The position numbers and the translations under genes are program-made. Under the pieces are notes generated by a model. That model did not search any database. It had not been told where the DNA came from and saw only the letters and a list, made by a program, of their open reading frames with translations. A DNA stretch of 39,556 nt from CAZQYB01 sp964582985 (lineage in GTDB: Bacteria > Planctomycetota > Phycisphaerae > Sedimentisphaerales > Anaerobacaceae), in assembly GCA_964582985.1 (NCBI GenBank), contig CAZOUM010000025.1, forward strand, positions 1 through 39,556. Direction: 5' to 3'. Position 1 is the first letter of the stretch, and every line of letters starts with the position of its first letter. Shown here piece by piece: positions 1 through 9,148 of the stretch.

Positions 1-2
1 AA

Positions 3-752
3 GAGCAAAACGCCGTCGCCAAAACCGGTGTCAAGGCAATGATTCCCATCGACCGCCCCTTCCTTGATTACGTCATCAGCGCCTTGGCTGACGCCGGCTA
101 TCGCCGCATCTGCCTGGTCATCGGGCCTGAGCATGATGTTGTCAGAAACTATTACGAGGCACTCAACTGCCGGCGCGTGAGCATTGAATTTGTAATCCAG
201 ACCGAGCCGCTGGGGACCTCCGATGCCGTTGCTGCTGCCGAGCAATTTGCCGCTGGTGACGACTTTCTTGTGATTAACTCCGACAACTATTACCCTCTTC
301 AAGCTCTGAAGGACTTACACGAGCTGGACGGACCCGGCCTGGCTGCTTTCGCCGGTGAGAGGCGTTCCGCGAATGACCGCGAGACGTCCCTAAGGGACAA
401 CATTCCGCCCGAGCGCATTGAGAAGTTTGCCATCGTCCAGACCGACAATGATGGTTACCTGACCCAAATCATCGAAAAGCCCAGTCCGGATGTCATCGCT
501 TCGGTCCCAAAACCTATTTACGTCAGTATGAACTGCTGGCGATTTGACTCGGCTATATTTACTGCCTGCCGCTCCATTTCACCGTCGGCGCGGGGTGAGC
601 TTGAACTGCCCGATGCCGTCCAGTATGCGATAGACAATTTGGGCCGGCGATTTCGTGTGGTGCAGATGCGGGCACCCGTCCTGGATTTGTCCAGCCGCGA
701 GGACATCAAAGCAGTCGCGGCGGCACTCGCCGACGTGGAGGTGTCACTGTGA
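3..752 (+). CDS. Sugar nucleotidyltransferase, 5' end outside window
   Basis: The reading frame is open from the window edge, so the first ATG at 39 is probably internal; the glycine-rich nucleotide-binding loop that starts this fold must lie upstream. What is visible matches the NTP_transferase fold: a KxxxxMIPIDRPFLDYV region (sugar-1-phosphate uridylyl/guanylyl-transferase type), the stretch ADAGYRRICLVIGPEH, an 'EPLGTSDAV' turn, and 'LVINSDNYYP', which is the usual metal-binding Asp region. Near residue 150 of the visible part 'IIEKPSP' matches the EKP motif of these enzymes. The gene ends inside the start of the next gene (GTGA overlap), so the two are translationally coupled. The partner is a sugar kinase, so the pair could convert a free sugar to sugar-1-phosphate and then to NDP-sugar. 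The substrate cannot be read from the sequence. Confidence 0.85.
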   Translation, partial: EQNAVAKTGVKAMIPIDRPFLDYVISALADAGYRRICLVIGPEHDVVRNYYEALNCRRVSIEFVIQTEPLGTSDAVAAAEQFAAGDDFLVINSDNYYPLQALKDLHELDGPGLAAFAGERRSANDRETSLRDNIPPERIEKFAIVQTDNDGYLTQIIEKPSPDVIASVPKPIYVSMNCWRFDSAIFTACRSISPSARGELELPDAVQYAIDNLGRRFRVVQMRAPVLDLSSREDIKAVAAALADVEVSL

Positions 753-2152
753 ATGAGCCTTTGACTCTGCGGGCTTTTTCTGACCTCTCGCAGTCAAAAG
801 CTCGTCTGGTTTCGAAAGGTCTGAGTTCCCCGGAGAGCGAGAATAAGGCTGAACTGTTTCTCGCTTGTGCAGAAGCTCTGCGTAACTCCGGTCTCAATGA
901 TGGAGCAACGGTCAGGGCTTTTTTTGTCCCCGGCCGAATTGAAGTCCTCGGCAAGCACACCGATTACGCCGGCGGACGGAGCATCATCGCCGCCACAGAA
1001 AATGGATTTTGCATCGTTGCAGCTCAACGCCCGGATACTACCGTTCGGCTCATCGACGTCGCCACCGGCGAACAGGTAGAGTTCCAAATCAGTGACAACC
1101 TGAATCCACGGCCGGGACATTGGTCCAATTATCCAATGACTGTTGCCCGCCGGCTGGCAAGAAATTTTCCCGGGACTCTGTGCGGCGCCGAGATTGCCTT
1201 CGCCAGCGACCTGCCGTCCGCTGCGGGAATGGCCAGTTCCAGCGCCATGATAGTCGGTTTTTTCCTGGTACTCTCAGCCTTCGACGACCTGACGTCGCAC
1301 GCAGAATATCGCAACGATATCAGTGGTCCGATTGACCTGGCCACCTACCTCGCCACAGTTGAGAACGGCCGGACCTTCGGCTCACTCGCGGGTGACAAAG
1401 GCGTTGGCACCTTCGGCGGCAGCGAGGACCACACCGCCATTCTCTGTTGCCGGCCCGGTACGCTCAGCCAGTACTCTTATTGTCCTGTGCGATTCGAACG
1501 CAATGTGGAATTTCCTCCTGAGCATATTTTCGCAATAGCTTCAAGCGGGGTCGTTGCCGAAAAGACCGGGGCCGCAATGGAAAAGTACAACCGCCTCTCG
1601 AACCTTTCTCAGTGTGCGGTCCGGATATGGAACGAAGCGACCGGACGTGCGGACCCGCACCTTGCCGCCGCCATAGCAAGCAGCCCCAGCGCACCGGACC
1701 GTCTGCAAAATATACTTCAACAGGCTGGCCCGCCGTACGTCTGGCGGGCAAGTGACAAGAAGTTCAGCTCGGAAGAACTGTCAAAACGACTCGAACATTT
1801 TTTGGCCGAGAGTGAAAACATCGTCCCCGCGGCGAGTGATGCCCTGGCAGCAGGTGACCTGGTAGAGTTTGGCCGGCAGGCGACACACTCTCAGCAGCTT
1901 GCAGAAAAACTGCTCGGCAATCAGGTGCCGGAAACGGTTTTCTTGGCACGCTGTGCTCGCGACTTGGGTGCAGTTGCAGCTTCAGCATTTGGCGCCGGCT
2001 TCGGCGGAAGCGTTTGGGCATTGACGAAAACCAGTGAAGCCAAACGGTTCCTGAGAAAGTGGTCGGCCCTGTATAAAAGTGAGTTCCCTGGGCCGGCGGC
2101 CAATGCGGTATTCCTGCTTACACGTCCCGGCCCGGCAGCATTTGAGCTGTAG
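749..2152 (+). CDS. Galactokinase-like GHMP kinase
   Basis: A GTG start overlaps the previous stop by four bases (GTGA). The 467-residue product carries the three GHMP motifs. Near residue 60 is GRIEVLGKHTDYAGG, a variant of the galactokinase signature (GRxNxIGEHxDY) with Lys replacing Glu before His. Around residues 155-165 is LPSAAGMASSSAM, the ATP-binding loop. Near residue 413 is GAGFGGSVWAL, motif 3. The length is somewhat above the roughly 380-400 residues of typical GalK. Because the galactokinase family also includes GalNAc kinase and arabinokinase, and the neighbour is a nucleotidyltransferase, I leave the sugar unassigned. Its role with the upstream gene is probably sugar salvage or activation in the cytoplasm. 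The SSS symporter downstream is convergent and so not in the same operon. Confidence 0.85.
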   Translation: MNEPLTLRAFSDLSQSKARLVSKGLSSPESENKAELFLACAEALRNSGLNDGATVRAFFVPGRIEVLGKHTDYAGGRSIIAATENGFCIVAAQRPDTTVRLIDVATGEQVEFQISDNLNPRPGHWSNYPMTVARRLARNFPGTLCGAEIAFASDLPSAAGMASSSAMIVGFFLVLSAFDDLTSHAEYRNDISGPIDLATYLATVENGRTFGSLAGDKGVGTFGGSEDHTAILCCRPGTLSQYSYCPVRFERNVEFPPEHIFAIASSGVVAEKTGAAMEKYNRLSNLSQCAVRIWNEATGRADPHLAAAIASSPSAPDRLQNILQQAGPPYVWRASDKKFSSEELSKRLEHFLAESENIVPAASDALAAGDLVEFGRQATHSQQLAEKLLGNQVPETVFLARCARDLGAVAASAFGAGFGGSVWALTKTSEAKRFLRKWSALYKSEFPGPAANAVFLLTRPGPAAFEL

Positions 2153-2189
2153 GTCTTCTAATCTGTAGAAGTCACTGTGAGACCGTTTC

Positions 2190-3971
2190 TTATTTTATGT
2201 CCAGTTTAGCCCAGGCCTTCACTAACAACGCCGCCGACACAATGGCCGTGATTGTAAGAATGACAGCGGGGACACGGTTCGCATAAATCCAGAAGCCGGT
2301 GGCGAAAAGCGCGCTGTAAACTGCAAAACATCCGAAGACCATACACAAAATCCCTGCAGGCAAATCCCATTTTTCACCTGACTCGTCGATAGGGTCATTA
2401 TCTGATTTGGCCCTCTGCAGCACCGCCCTCCATCCAGGCCCGCCTGGCCCAACAAGACGATAAAAACTTCGCAGCGTTTTTTCGTCAGCCGGTTTGGTGA
2501 TAAAAGTAACCGTAAGCCAGCTCGTGGTCGTGATACCAACGCCGATAATTAGTTTCTGCCAGCTTTCAAGTGGAGCCAGGCCGATACGCGTATGAACGAA
2601 TTCAAAATAGCAGGCAACGATAAATGAAACCACCATCGCGGCAATCTCGCTAAAAGCGTTTATCCGCCACCAGAACCACCGCAGAATAAAAAGCAGCCCC
2701 GTACCCGCGCCAATCTGCAGCATAAGGTCGAAGGCCCGTTTGGCGCTGGCAAGAAACGGAGCCAGTGCGCACGCCGCAACCATCAAAAGCGCGGTGGAAA
2801 TCCGACCGACAAGGACCATCTGCTTCTCAGTCGCATCAGGATTTAAGAAACGCTTGTAGAAGTCATTGACCACATAGGAAGAACCCCAGTTCAGATGCGT
2901 TGAGATAGTGGACATATAAGCGGCGATGAGCGAGGCCACCACAAGACCGAGCAGGCCGGCAGGCAGAAACGTGAGCATCGCCGGATACGCAAGGTCGTGC
3001 CCTATAGTGACACCGGGAAAAGCGGCCTTTAACGAATCAATATCGGGAAAAACCACAAGGGAACATAGCGCGACAATAATCCAGGGCCAGGGACGAAGGG
3101 CATAATGTGCGGCATTAAAAAGTAGAGTTGCCCCCATCGCATTCTTTTCATCTTTGGCCGCCAGCATTCGCTGAACGAGATAACCGCCGCCGCCCGGTTC
3201 CGAGCCGGGATACCACACACTCCACCACTGTACTGCAACCGGGATAATGAATACCGCCACCAACAAGCTGGTATCAGAAAAATCAGGCAGTATGCTGATT
3301 CTGCCTGCCACGTTCGGATGGGCAATCAAATTCGCCAATCCACCAACTTCAGCGTGTTGGAGTGAGATTTTCGCCGCCATTATTGCGCCAAACATAGCGA
3401 CAGCGAACTGGATAAAATCAGTAATGAGGACCCCCCGCAGCCCGCCTAACATACTGTATGTCACCGTGACCACAGCGGCGATTGCAACTGTCTGAAAGGG
3501 GCTCAGCCCTAACATCACCCCACCTATCTTAATCGCCGCCAGCGTAACCGACGCCATAATAACGACATTAAAGAACACGCCTAAGTAAATCGCTCTAAAG
3601 CCCCGCAAAAAAGCGGCGACTTTGCCGCTGTATCGCAGCTCGTAGAATTCGATATCGGTCATCACCCCCGAGCGCCGCCATAACTTGGCGTAAACGAAAA
3701 CCGTCAGCATACCGGTCAGCAAAAACGCCCACCAGACCCAATTGCCGGCCACGCCGTTCTGCCGAACAATATCAGTGACCAGATTGGGAGTATCGGTCGA
3801 GAAGGTCGTAGCCACCATCGAAACACCGAGCAGCCACCAGGGCATATTACGCCCCGACAGAAAAAACTCAGAAGAGCTTCTCCCCGCCTTTTTGGAAGCA
3901 ATGACACCGATAACCAGCGAGATAGCGAAAAAAACAAAAATACATACCCAGTCAATGCTTTCTAAAATCAT
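2190..3971 (-). CDS. Sodium:solute symporter (SSS family)
   Basis: A 593-residue polytopic membrane protein with about 13-14 hydrophobic segments. The N-terminus has the SSS layout: a first helix, then SSSEFFLSGRNMPWW (the 'FFLaGR' signature), then 'GVSMVATTFSTDTP' in helix 2. Further on 'YSMLGGLRGVLITDFIQF' matches the conserved helix 6 region. SSS carriers import sugars, amino acids or carboxylates with sodium; the substrate is not predictable from this alone. Its neighbour on the same strand is the GH20 hexosaminidase, about 100 bp upstream in transcription direction, so amino sugars or oligosaccharides are a reasonable guess. The ATG at 3971 has only a weak ribosome-binding site. The 3' end converges on the kinase gene, with only a small CTTCT/AGAAG hairpin between them. 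Confidence 0.9.
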   Translation of the reverse strand: MILESIDWVCIFVFFAISLVIGVIASKKAGRSSSEFFLSGRNMPWWLLGVSMVATTFSTDTPNLVTDIVRQNGVAGNWVWWAFLLTGMLTVFVYAKLWRRSGVMTDIEFYELRYSGKVAAFLRGFRAIYLGVFFNVVIMASVTLAAIKIGGVMLGLSPFQTVAIAAVVTVTYSMLGGLRGVLITDFIQFAVAMFGAIMAAKISLQHAEVGGLANLIAHPNVAGRISILPDFSDTSLLVAVFIIPVAVQWWSVWYPGSEPGGGGYLVQRMLAAKDEKNAMGATLLFNAAHYALRPWPWIIVALCSLVVFPDIDSLKAAFPGVTIGHDLAYPAMLTFLPAGLLGLVVASLIAAYMSTISTHLNWGSSYVVNDFYKRFLNPDATEKQMVLVGRISTALLMVAACALAPFLASAKRAFDLMLQIGAGTGLLFILRWFWWRINAFSEIAAMVVSFIVACYFEFVHTRIGLAPLESWQKLIIGVGITTTSWLTVTFITKPADEKTLRSFYRLVGPGGPGWRAVLQRAKSDNDPIDESGEKWDLPAGILCMVFGCFAVYSALFATGFWIYANRVPAVILTITAIVSAALLVKAWAKLDIK

Positions 3972-4076
3972 CGGAATGCTTTCAAACTAAAAATTTCACC
4001 CGCCTCAGGCAGGCAAGAACATATCTTTGTGAGCTCGAGTGCGCCAAGTCCTTGGGCCCAAGGTCAGCATAGCCCT

Positions 4077-6053
4077 TCAATAAATATCAGGCGGAAAAGG
4101 GTGCCTGCTGAGCCAGACCGAACCCCAGCTATTGGTCCCGCCCTTAGCGCGAAGTTTTACCCTTATCTTATAGCTGACTTCCGGCCGAGTGTACCCGAGC
4201 GCTAACCTGTATGTTGCGTACAGGTTTGACCAGCCGTTAAAAGCCTTATGCTCATCCCGCTCGACCTCTTTGCCGTCCTCGAGCAGTTCAACGCCTTCAA
4301 CAACAACGCCGTGCTTGCCCTGGCCGTATACCACTATCACAAAAAGGTCGCGGCCCCTGCCCAAGGCGCCGAGATGATTCGTAATGTCCCATTCGAAAGT
4401 CTTTGCTGCTGCAGAGATGTCTCCCGGCTGCCATCTTGCGACCCGCCTCGCAGGTATTGGCCTATAGAAATTTACACCCATTACATCCAGTCGCGCGTAA
4501 TGTTCCTGCATCCGCCCGGTAAAATCCTTCCAGTCGCGTGCATCTTTCTGCGACCAGAGGACTTCCGCCAGCGCCGTCAAACGCGGAAAAACCCAGCTAT
4601 CAACCAGCTCCTGAGCCGTTCGGTCCGTCCACATATTCCCCTCGCCGCCGAGAATGTGTTTCGCCCCCTTAGGGGTCAATCCTTCAGGAACTGGCTCGAA
4701 TGAATAAACTCTTTCCAAACTGGTTTTATTATGAGTATAGTCAAGATAGCAGTGACTCGTCGGCGAAACAATTACATCGTGACCTGCCCGTGCTGCGGCA
4801 ATCGCTCCTTTAAGTCCCCGCCACGACTGCACCGTTGCGCTCGGCGCCAGACCCCCCTCTAAAATCTCGTCCCAGCCGATGAGCTTGCGGTTCTTCGCCA
4901 GCAGAAATTTCTCGATCCGCTTGATGAAATAACTTTGAAGCTCATCCTCGTTCTTCAAACCTTCGGCCTTTATCCTCACCTGGCACTTTGCACACCTCTT
5001 CCACCGGTCTTTAGGACACTCGTCCCCCCCAATATGAATATATGGTGCCGGAAACAGTTCAATAACCTCCGACAGCACATCCTCTAAGAATTCAAAGACC
5101 TTATCATTCCCTGCACAATAAACTTCCTTATGAATGCCTCTTCTGGTCGATACCTCAAAAGGCCCGCCCGTACAGGCCAACTCCGGATAGCTCGCCAGGG
5201 CGGCAGTGCAATGTCCCGGCATCTCAATTTCCGGAACGACCATAATGTATCGGCTTTTCGCATACTCAACGATTTCCTTCACATCTTCCTGCGTGTAGAA
5301 ACCGCCATATCGGTTTTCGCCTTCGCCCCGCCACGCGCCAATCTCGGTCAATCTCGGATACTTCTTAATCTCAATGCACCAGCCCTGGTCCTCGCACAAA
5401 TGCCAGTGCAGACGATTCATCTTGTGATAGGCAAGCAGGTCAATATAGCGCTTCACGAAGTCTTTGGTAAGAAAATGGCGACAGCTATCCAGCAAAGACC
5501 CGCGCCACCGAAAACTGGGCTTGTCCTCAATCTCCACGCAGGGAATTGTCCATTCGATGCCGGGAAGCTTCGCCCGGCTTTCAATCGGTGGTGGCAGCAA
5601 TTGTCTGACAGTCTGGACGCCGCGAAAAAGACCCGCAGCCCGCGGCGCACGCAACACAACATAATCCTTGGTAACTGTCAGTTCGTAACCTTCCTCGCCG
5701 AGTTCCTGCCTGGCATTGCGCGTGGTCAGCAGAATTGACCCTGCCGCCGGCCTCGCTTTGGAAGTTCTCTGCACAACCAGGCTCAGACCCGTTGCAGGGC
5801 CGAGACGCTCAGAAAGGTATCTGCCGACGCCAAAAACCTCACGCGCCTTCTCACCGACCAGAATTCTGGTCTCGGCCTTCAAAATGAAATAGCCCTTGCC
5901 CACTTTCATCTTCATAGGTTTCGGTATGACCGCCGGCTCACGAACCGTCGACACGGAGACCGATTCTTGAGCGCCCGCATAACTTGCGCCCAACAAAAGC
6001 ACCAGCCCAAAAGGCAAAACACATATCAGAAAATTTTCAACAATATTTTTCAT
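4077..6053 (-). CDS. Secreted GH20 beta-N-acetylhexosaminidase
   Basis: A 658-residue protein with an N-terminal signal peptide (hydrophobic LICVLPFGLVLLLGASYAGA, cleavage likely after AGA). Residues about 40-165 form the GH20b non-catalytic domain. Residues about 175-510 are the GH20 barrel: 'FRWRGSLLDSCRHF', 'NRLHWHLCEDQGW', and the catalytic pair Asp344-Glu345 in HIGGDECPK. Later 'IGWDEILEGG' and 'GGEGNMWTD' supply further active-site residues. Residues about 530-658 form a beta-rich C-terminal domain. The family removes terminal GlcNAc/GalNAc by substrate-assisted catalysis in the periplasm or outside. It lies upstream of the SSS symporter, which may take up the product. The next gene upstream on the same strand is a sigma factor about 160 bp away, so control by that sigma is possible but unproven. 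Confidence 0.93.
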   Translation of the reverse strand: MKNIVENFLICVLPFGLVLLLGASYAGAQESVSVSTVREPAVIPKPMKMKVGKGYFILKAETRILVGEKAREVFGVGRYLSERLGPATGLSLVVQRTSKARPAAGSILLTTRNARQELGEEGYELTVTKDYVVLRAPRAAGLFRGVQTVRQLLPPPIESRAKLPGIEWTIPCVEIEDKPSFRWRGSLLDSCRHFLTKDFVKRYIDLLAYHKMNRLHWHLCEDQGWCIEIKKYPRLTEIGAWRGEGENRYGGFYTQEDVKEIVEYAKSRYIMVVPEIEMPGHCTAALASYPELACTGGPFEVSTRRGIHKEVYCAGNDKVFEFLEDVLSEVIELFPAPYIHIGGDECPKDRWKRCAKCQVRIKAEGLKNEDELQSYFIKRIEKFLLAKNRKLIGWDEILEGGLAPSATVQSWRGLKGAIAAARAGHDVIVSPTSHCYLDYTHNKTSLERVYSFEPVPEGLTPKGAKHILGGEGNMWTDRTAQELVDSWVFPRLTALAEVLWSQKDARDWKDFTGRMQEHYARLDVMGVNFYRPIPARRVARWQPGDISAAAKTFEWDITNHLGALGRGRDLFVIVVYGQGKHGVVVEGVELLEDGKEVERDEHKAFNGWSNLYATYRLALGYTRPEVSYKIRVKLRAKGGTNSWGSVWLSRHPFPPDIY

Positions 6054-6215
6054 ATTGACTCGCTAAGTTTTATATTTCGCCGCATACCGGCACGACAACT
6101 ACTTGTGCCTCAGCTTGCACCATAGGTGGTATTTGTGCGTACAGAATTTCCCCCATATAACAAAACTGGGCTGAACATTCAAGCGTAGGCTTCTGGTGTG
6201 AGGATTCGTTTCTGA

Positions 6216-7670
6216 CTATTCGGCCTCGGCCTGCTGCTGTTTTCTTCGTAACTTTCGCTGCTTCAGTTCGCCAAACAGAAATACCAGCAGAAGGGCTGAT
6301 GTTACCGCAGTTATAACCAGATTAACCTGCCAAAGCGATACGCGAGTGTATTTGAGGTTATGGCCACTCTCTATGAAATATGCCATCCACTTTTCCCACC
6401 GCAGATTGACCACTAACAGGTGCAGTACCCCAATAACAGCAAAGGTCCCCATAGCAACTCGCTCGTAATGTTGCTTCGCTCGTAAACATAATTTAGTTGC
6501 CAGCAAAAACAGCAGGACCCCGCTTGACAATACAATCCACCATGCCGCCCAGTCCTTGGCCTGCACTGTTGTTAGATACAGCCAGAAAAGCGAACCAAAG
6601 ATTGCCCCTCCAAATGAACCATAGATTTGCCCATCTGTTCTTTCCAGCATTTTCCGCTCTGGCTTGACGTACGTTCCCTCCTCAATCTGAATGGCCTTGC
6701 GCTGCCGTTCGGTTATAAAAGTTAATACAAACACCCCTGCAAAAAATACCCCGAACACTATGCATATTGGCCAAACCAGGAGGGACCGAAACCAGGTCCA
6801 CCAGAGCAAAAGCCCAACTGCCAAACCACCACAGCAGTAGAGAATTACCTGCCAGACCCTTTTTTTCATAAACTCACGTTCGCGCCGTGATTTCGTAGCG
6901 GCAATACTTGCCCTGATTCCGATGATTGACCCTAACAATCCAAGCAAGGGTCCTAACGCTCCTGCGACTAAACTAAGCATCCCCGCCGATTTCGCCGCAA
7001 CCGAACCCTTCGCCGCCACTCCCGCGATGGCTGCGCTCGCCGCCTGCGGAGTTAATGCCGGAAGTGCTGCTATAACCACCACCGTAAAGACTTTGCCCGG
7101 CCTCGTCCGGCCAAGAGTCTCTTCCACCAGCGCAGCGACATTTTCTTTAAGCATCCTCCGGCCTCGCGAAAGCCGCTGTCTTGTCACCTCCTCACTCAGT
7201 CCCAGCGCCGCTGCCACCTCTCTTACCGACTGCTGCTCGCGATAAAAAAACGTCATCGGCTCACGATACTGCTCCTGAATCTCCTGCAGTGCAGACCAGA
7301 CAATCGCTTCGTGCTCTTTGTTTATTGCTGCATCACTCGGCCCGGGTTCCGCCGATTCAACCGGCCCAACTCTCTCAAGCGCCTGCGCGTCACCTATAAT
7401 GTCCCTGCGCCCCCCTCTAATCGATTTTCTTGCAAGATTGCGCGCAATCGTGCACACCCACGCCCGGAACCTGCCAAAATCTTTTAACTGCCGCAGTTCC
7501 TTCCACGCTCTCAAAAACGTCTCTTGAGCCAGCTCTTCGCTTTTCGCAAAATCCCCCGTCCCGCTGTACGTAATCGCGCAGATTAGAGACTGATATTGCT
7601 CGACAATTGTCCCAAACGCCTCTTTGCTGCCAGCTAAACTCGCTTGCAATAATTCGGCTTCACTTGCCAC
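6216..7670 (-). CDS. ECF-type RNA polymerase sigma factor fused to a multi-pass membrane domain
   Basis: GTG start with AAGGGG about seven bases upstream. Residues about 1-90 contain sigma region 2 (AYxxF-like FGTIVEQYQSLI, then EELAQETFLRAWKEL and FRAWVCTIARNLARK). Residues about 125-185 contain region 4 with a helix-turn-helix (QSVREVAAALGLSEEVTRQR). A normal ECF sigma would end there at roughly 190 residues. This one continues to 484 with an Ala/Gly-rich hydrophobic stretch (about 195-250) and then around six hydrophobic helices ending in a charged KQRKLRRKQQQ tail. The extension is in frame with no sign of a frameshift, so the sigma factor is probably membrane-tethered. No separate anti-sigma gene is adjacent. 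The GH20-SSS genes follow on the same strand and are candidate targets. Confidence 0.88.
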   Translation of the reverse strand: MASEAELLQASLAGSKEAFGTIVEQYQSLICAITYSGTGDFAKSEELAQETFLRAWKELRQLKDFGRFRAWVCTIARNLARKSIRGGRRDIIGDAQALERVGPVESAEPGPSDAAINKEHEAIVWSALQEIQEQYREPMTFFYREQQSVREVAAALGLSEEVTRQRLSRGRRMLKENVAALVEETLGRTRPGKVFTVVVIAALPALTPQAASAAIAGVAAKGSVAAKSAGMLSLVAGALGPLLGLLGSIIGIRASIAATKSRREREFMKKRVWQVILYCCGGLAVGLLLWWTWFRSLLVWPICIVFGVFFAGVFVLTFITERQRKAIQIEEGTYVKPERKMLERTDGQIYGSFGGAIFGSLFWLYLTTVQAKDWAAWWIVLSSGVLLFLLATKLCLRAKQHYERVAMGTFAVIGVLHLLVVNLRWEKWMAYFIESGHNLKYTRVSLWQVNLVITAVTSALLLVFLFGELKQRKLRRKQQQAEAE

Positions 7671-7974
7671 TTTATGCCCCTTTCAAGGCCTGTCTCTGGT
7701 CCTCGTATTATAGTCACAAGAGAATAGAGTCCAAAACCCAAAAAACGTGACACAAATTCCAGCATAAATCCAAATGATTTATTTGAACCCACATTTCCTA
7801 TGTAACAGGTCACAAGCGGACTGGATCTTGATACTATAGACCTTATGGATGCTTGCAGGCGAAAGAGATAATTCTTGATAGTACAAGGTGAATTTTGTAA
7901 AATTATTGATGTAGTACGGAGAAAATTATTTTCTGTAACCGGCTAAATGGTGGTGTCAGTTGGAGTAATGTACG
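7671..7974. other. Divergent intergenic region
   Basis: About 300 bp between the divergent sigma and beta-propeller genes, so it should hold promoters for both. I see no ORF. Close to the plus-strand start (about 7946-7970) the text TAAATGGTGGTGTCAGTTGG followed by AG resembles the leader before the gene at 33121 (TTTAAATGGGAAATGTCAGT), and may be a diverged member of that leader family. Confidence 0.5.
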
Positions 7975-8982
7975 ATGAGAGTGCTGGTAATAACCGGGGT
8001 ACTGTTGTCTGTTGCGGCAGGAGGCTGCCGTGAGGAACCGAGCAATACAACAGACAGCTCAACCACGGCACAAGCCCTTGAAAGTAAATGGCGGAACCTT
8101 GCCGGGCAAACCGCCTGGAAACCATATCCCGATAATCCAATCATAGGCCCGGGCAGCCCCGGTCAGTGGGACAGCTGGGGGGCAATGTCAATGAGTGTTG
8201 TCAAGGTCGGTGATGTCTTTCATCTTTACTATGAAGGCGGGGCCGGAGGTGTCGGGGACCTGCAAATAGGACATGTCACCACCACGGACGGACTTGACTG
8301 GATCAAGGACCCGTGCAATCCTGTGCTGCGTCCGGGCAAGGCCGGTCAGTGGGACGACGGTGCGGTATGGGACCCATACGTCATCTACGAAGACGGACAG
8401 TTTAAGATGTGGTACGGCGGCGAAAGGAAAGGCCACAAAAGTTTTCAGTGCGGCTATGCCGTATCCGAGGACGGCACGCACTTTGTCAAGAAGGGCAGGG
8501 TAAGCAACTTTGATAGCGAGCGGATCGCGGATATACATGTCCTCCACGATGATAAGAGTGACCGATTTTTGATGTACTATTGGAACTGGGGAGATGTCGC
8601 TGCCGATGGCGCGAGGCTTCGGCTGGCGTTTTCGGCCGACGAGACCGGCTTCGATTTCGATAACTCCCTGCCTATAAGCATAGAAGGCGAAAACGCTGAT
8701 CATCAATACACCCAGGTGTTCAGGGAAGGTCAAACCTGGTATATGTACTACGGCTTTGAGGAAGAGCCGCGGGCCGGCTATGCCACGTCGCTCGACGGCA
8801 TTAAATGGGAGGCACAGAACACCAGGCTACCCGGAACCGAGGACGCTGAGGTTCTAAGGGTCGCCGAGAAACTTTACTTCATGATATATTGTCCGGAAGG
8901 ATTTCAGGATAAAGCGAACTGTGACATCAGGCTGGCCATTTACAACGGAGACCTCGATGACTTGGCCGGGCCTGTGAAATAG
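7975..8982 (+). CDS. Beta-propeller glycoside-hydrolase-like lipoprotein
   Basis: The 335-residue product begins with a lipoprotein leader (MRVLVITGVLLSVAAGGC; the lipobox Cys is residue 18). A GGAG ribosome-binding site lies about ten bases before the ATG. The mature part repeats the pattern 'NPIIGPG..GQWDS', 'NPVLRPGKAGQWDDGAVWDP', 'FKMWYGGE', 'WYMYYGFEE', 'AGYATSLDG'. This is characteristic of the five-bladed propellers of the GH43/GH32/GH130 superfamily, with an acidic residue in each blade pointing to the centre. Secreted enzymes of this kind cut arabino-, fructo- or manno-configured glycans, but I cannot assign a family or a substrate. The gene stands alone on its strand. Confidence 0.75.
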   Translation: MRVLVITGVLLSVAAGGCREEPSNTTDSSTTAQALESKWRNLAGQTAWKPYPDNPIIGPGSPGQWDSWGAMSMSVVKVGDVFHLYYEGGAGGVGDLQIGHVTTTDGLDWIKDPCNPVLRPGKAGQWDDGAVWDPYVIYEDGQFKMWYGGERKGHKSFQCGYAVSEDGTHFVKKGRVSNFDSERIADIHVLHDDKSDRFLMYYWNWGDVAADGARLRLAFSADETGFDFDNSLPISIEGENADHQYTQVFREGQTWYMYYGFEEEPRAGYATSLDGIKWEAQNTRLPGTEDAEVLRVAEKLYFMIYCPEGFQDKANCDIRLAIYNGDLDDLAGPVK

Positions 8983-9048
8983 CGCCCAGCTTGAAGGAAT
9001 TTAAACTTGAATTAAAAGGGTCTGTGGGTCTGTTGAAAGAGTCTTTAG

Positions 9049-9120
9049 TTCCGGTAGAGTAAATTGTTAGACAAAAAGTCCGCGAGACGGACCCGCCAAA
9101 CCAACGGCGGATAAATGTTG
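9049..9120 (+). repeat. Dispersed two-hairpin repeat, copy 1
   Basis: Starts TTCCGGTAGAGTAAATT and ends GGCGGATAAATGTTG; copy 2 at 22215-22287 matches along its whole length. It contains a GTCCG-loop-CGGAC hairpin followed by CCGCC-AAACCAAC-GGCGG. In copy 2 the first hairpin has different bases but is still paired, suggesting structural conservation. It sits just before the small AT-rich membrane protein gene. Confidence 0.75.
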
Positions 9121-9148
9121 TATATTGTTACGTTATGCAGATGAAAAA

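Noticed and set aside
5130..5738. 202-codon frame opposite GH20
   Set aside because: Antisense to the catalytic domain with no protein-like features.
9066..9072. GTTAGAC as the right box of a second attC site
   Set aside because: It fits GTTRRRY but has no paired left box upstream, and the same position differs in repeat copy 2.
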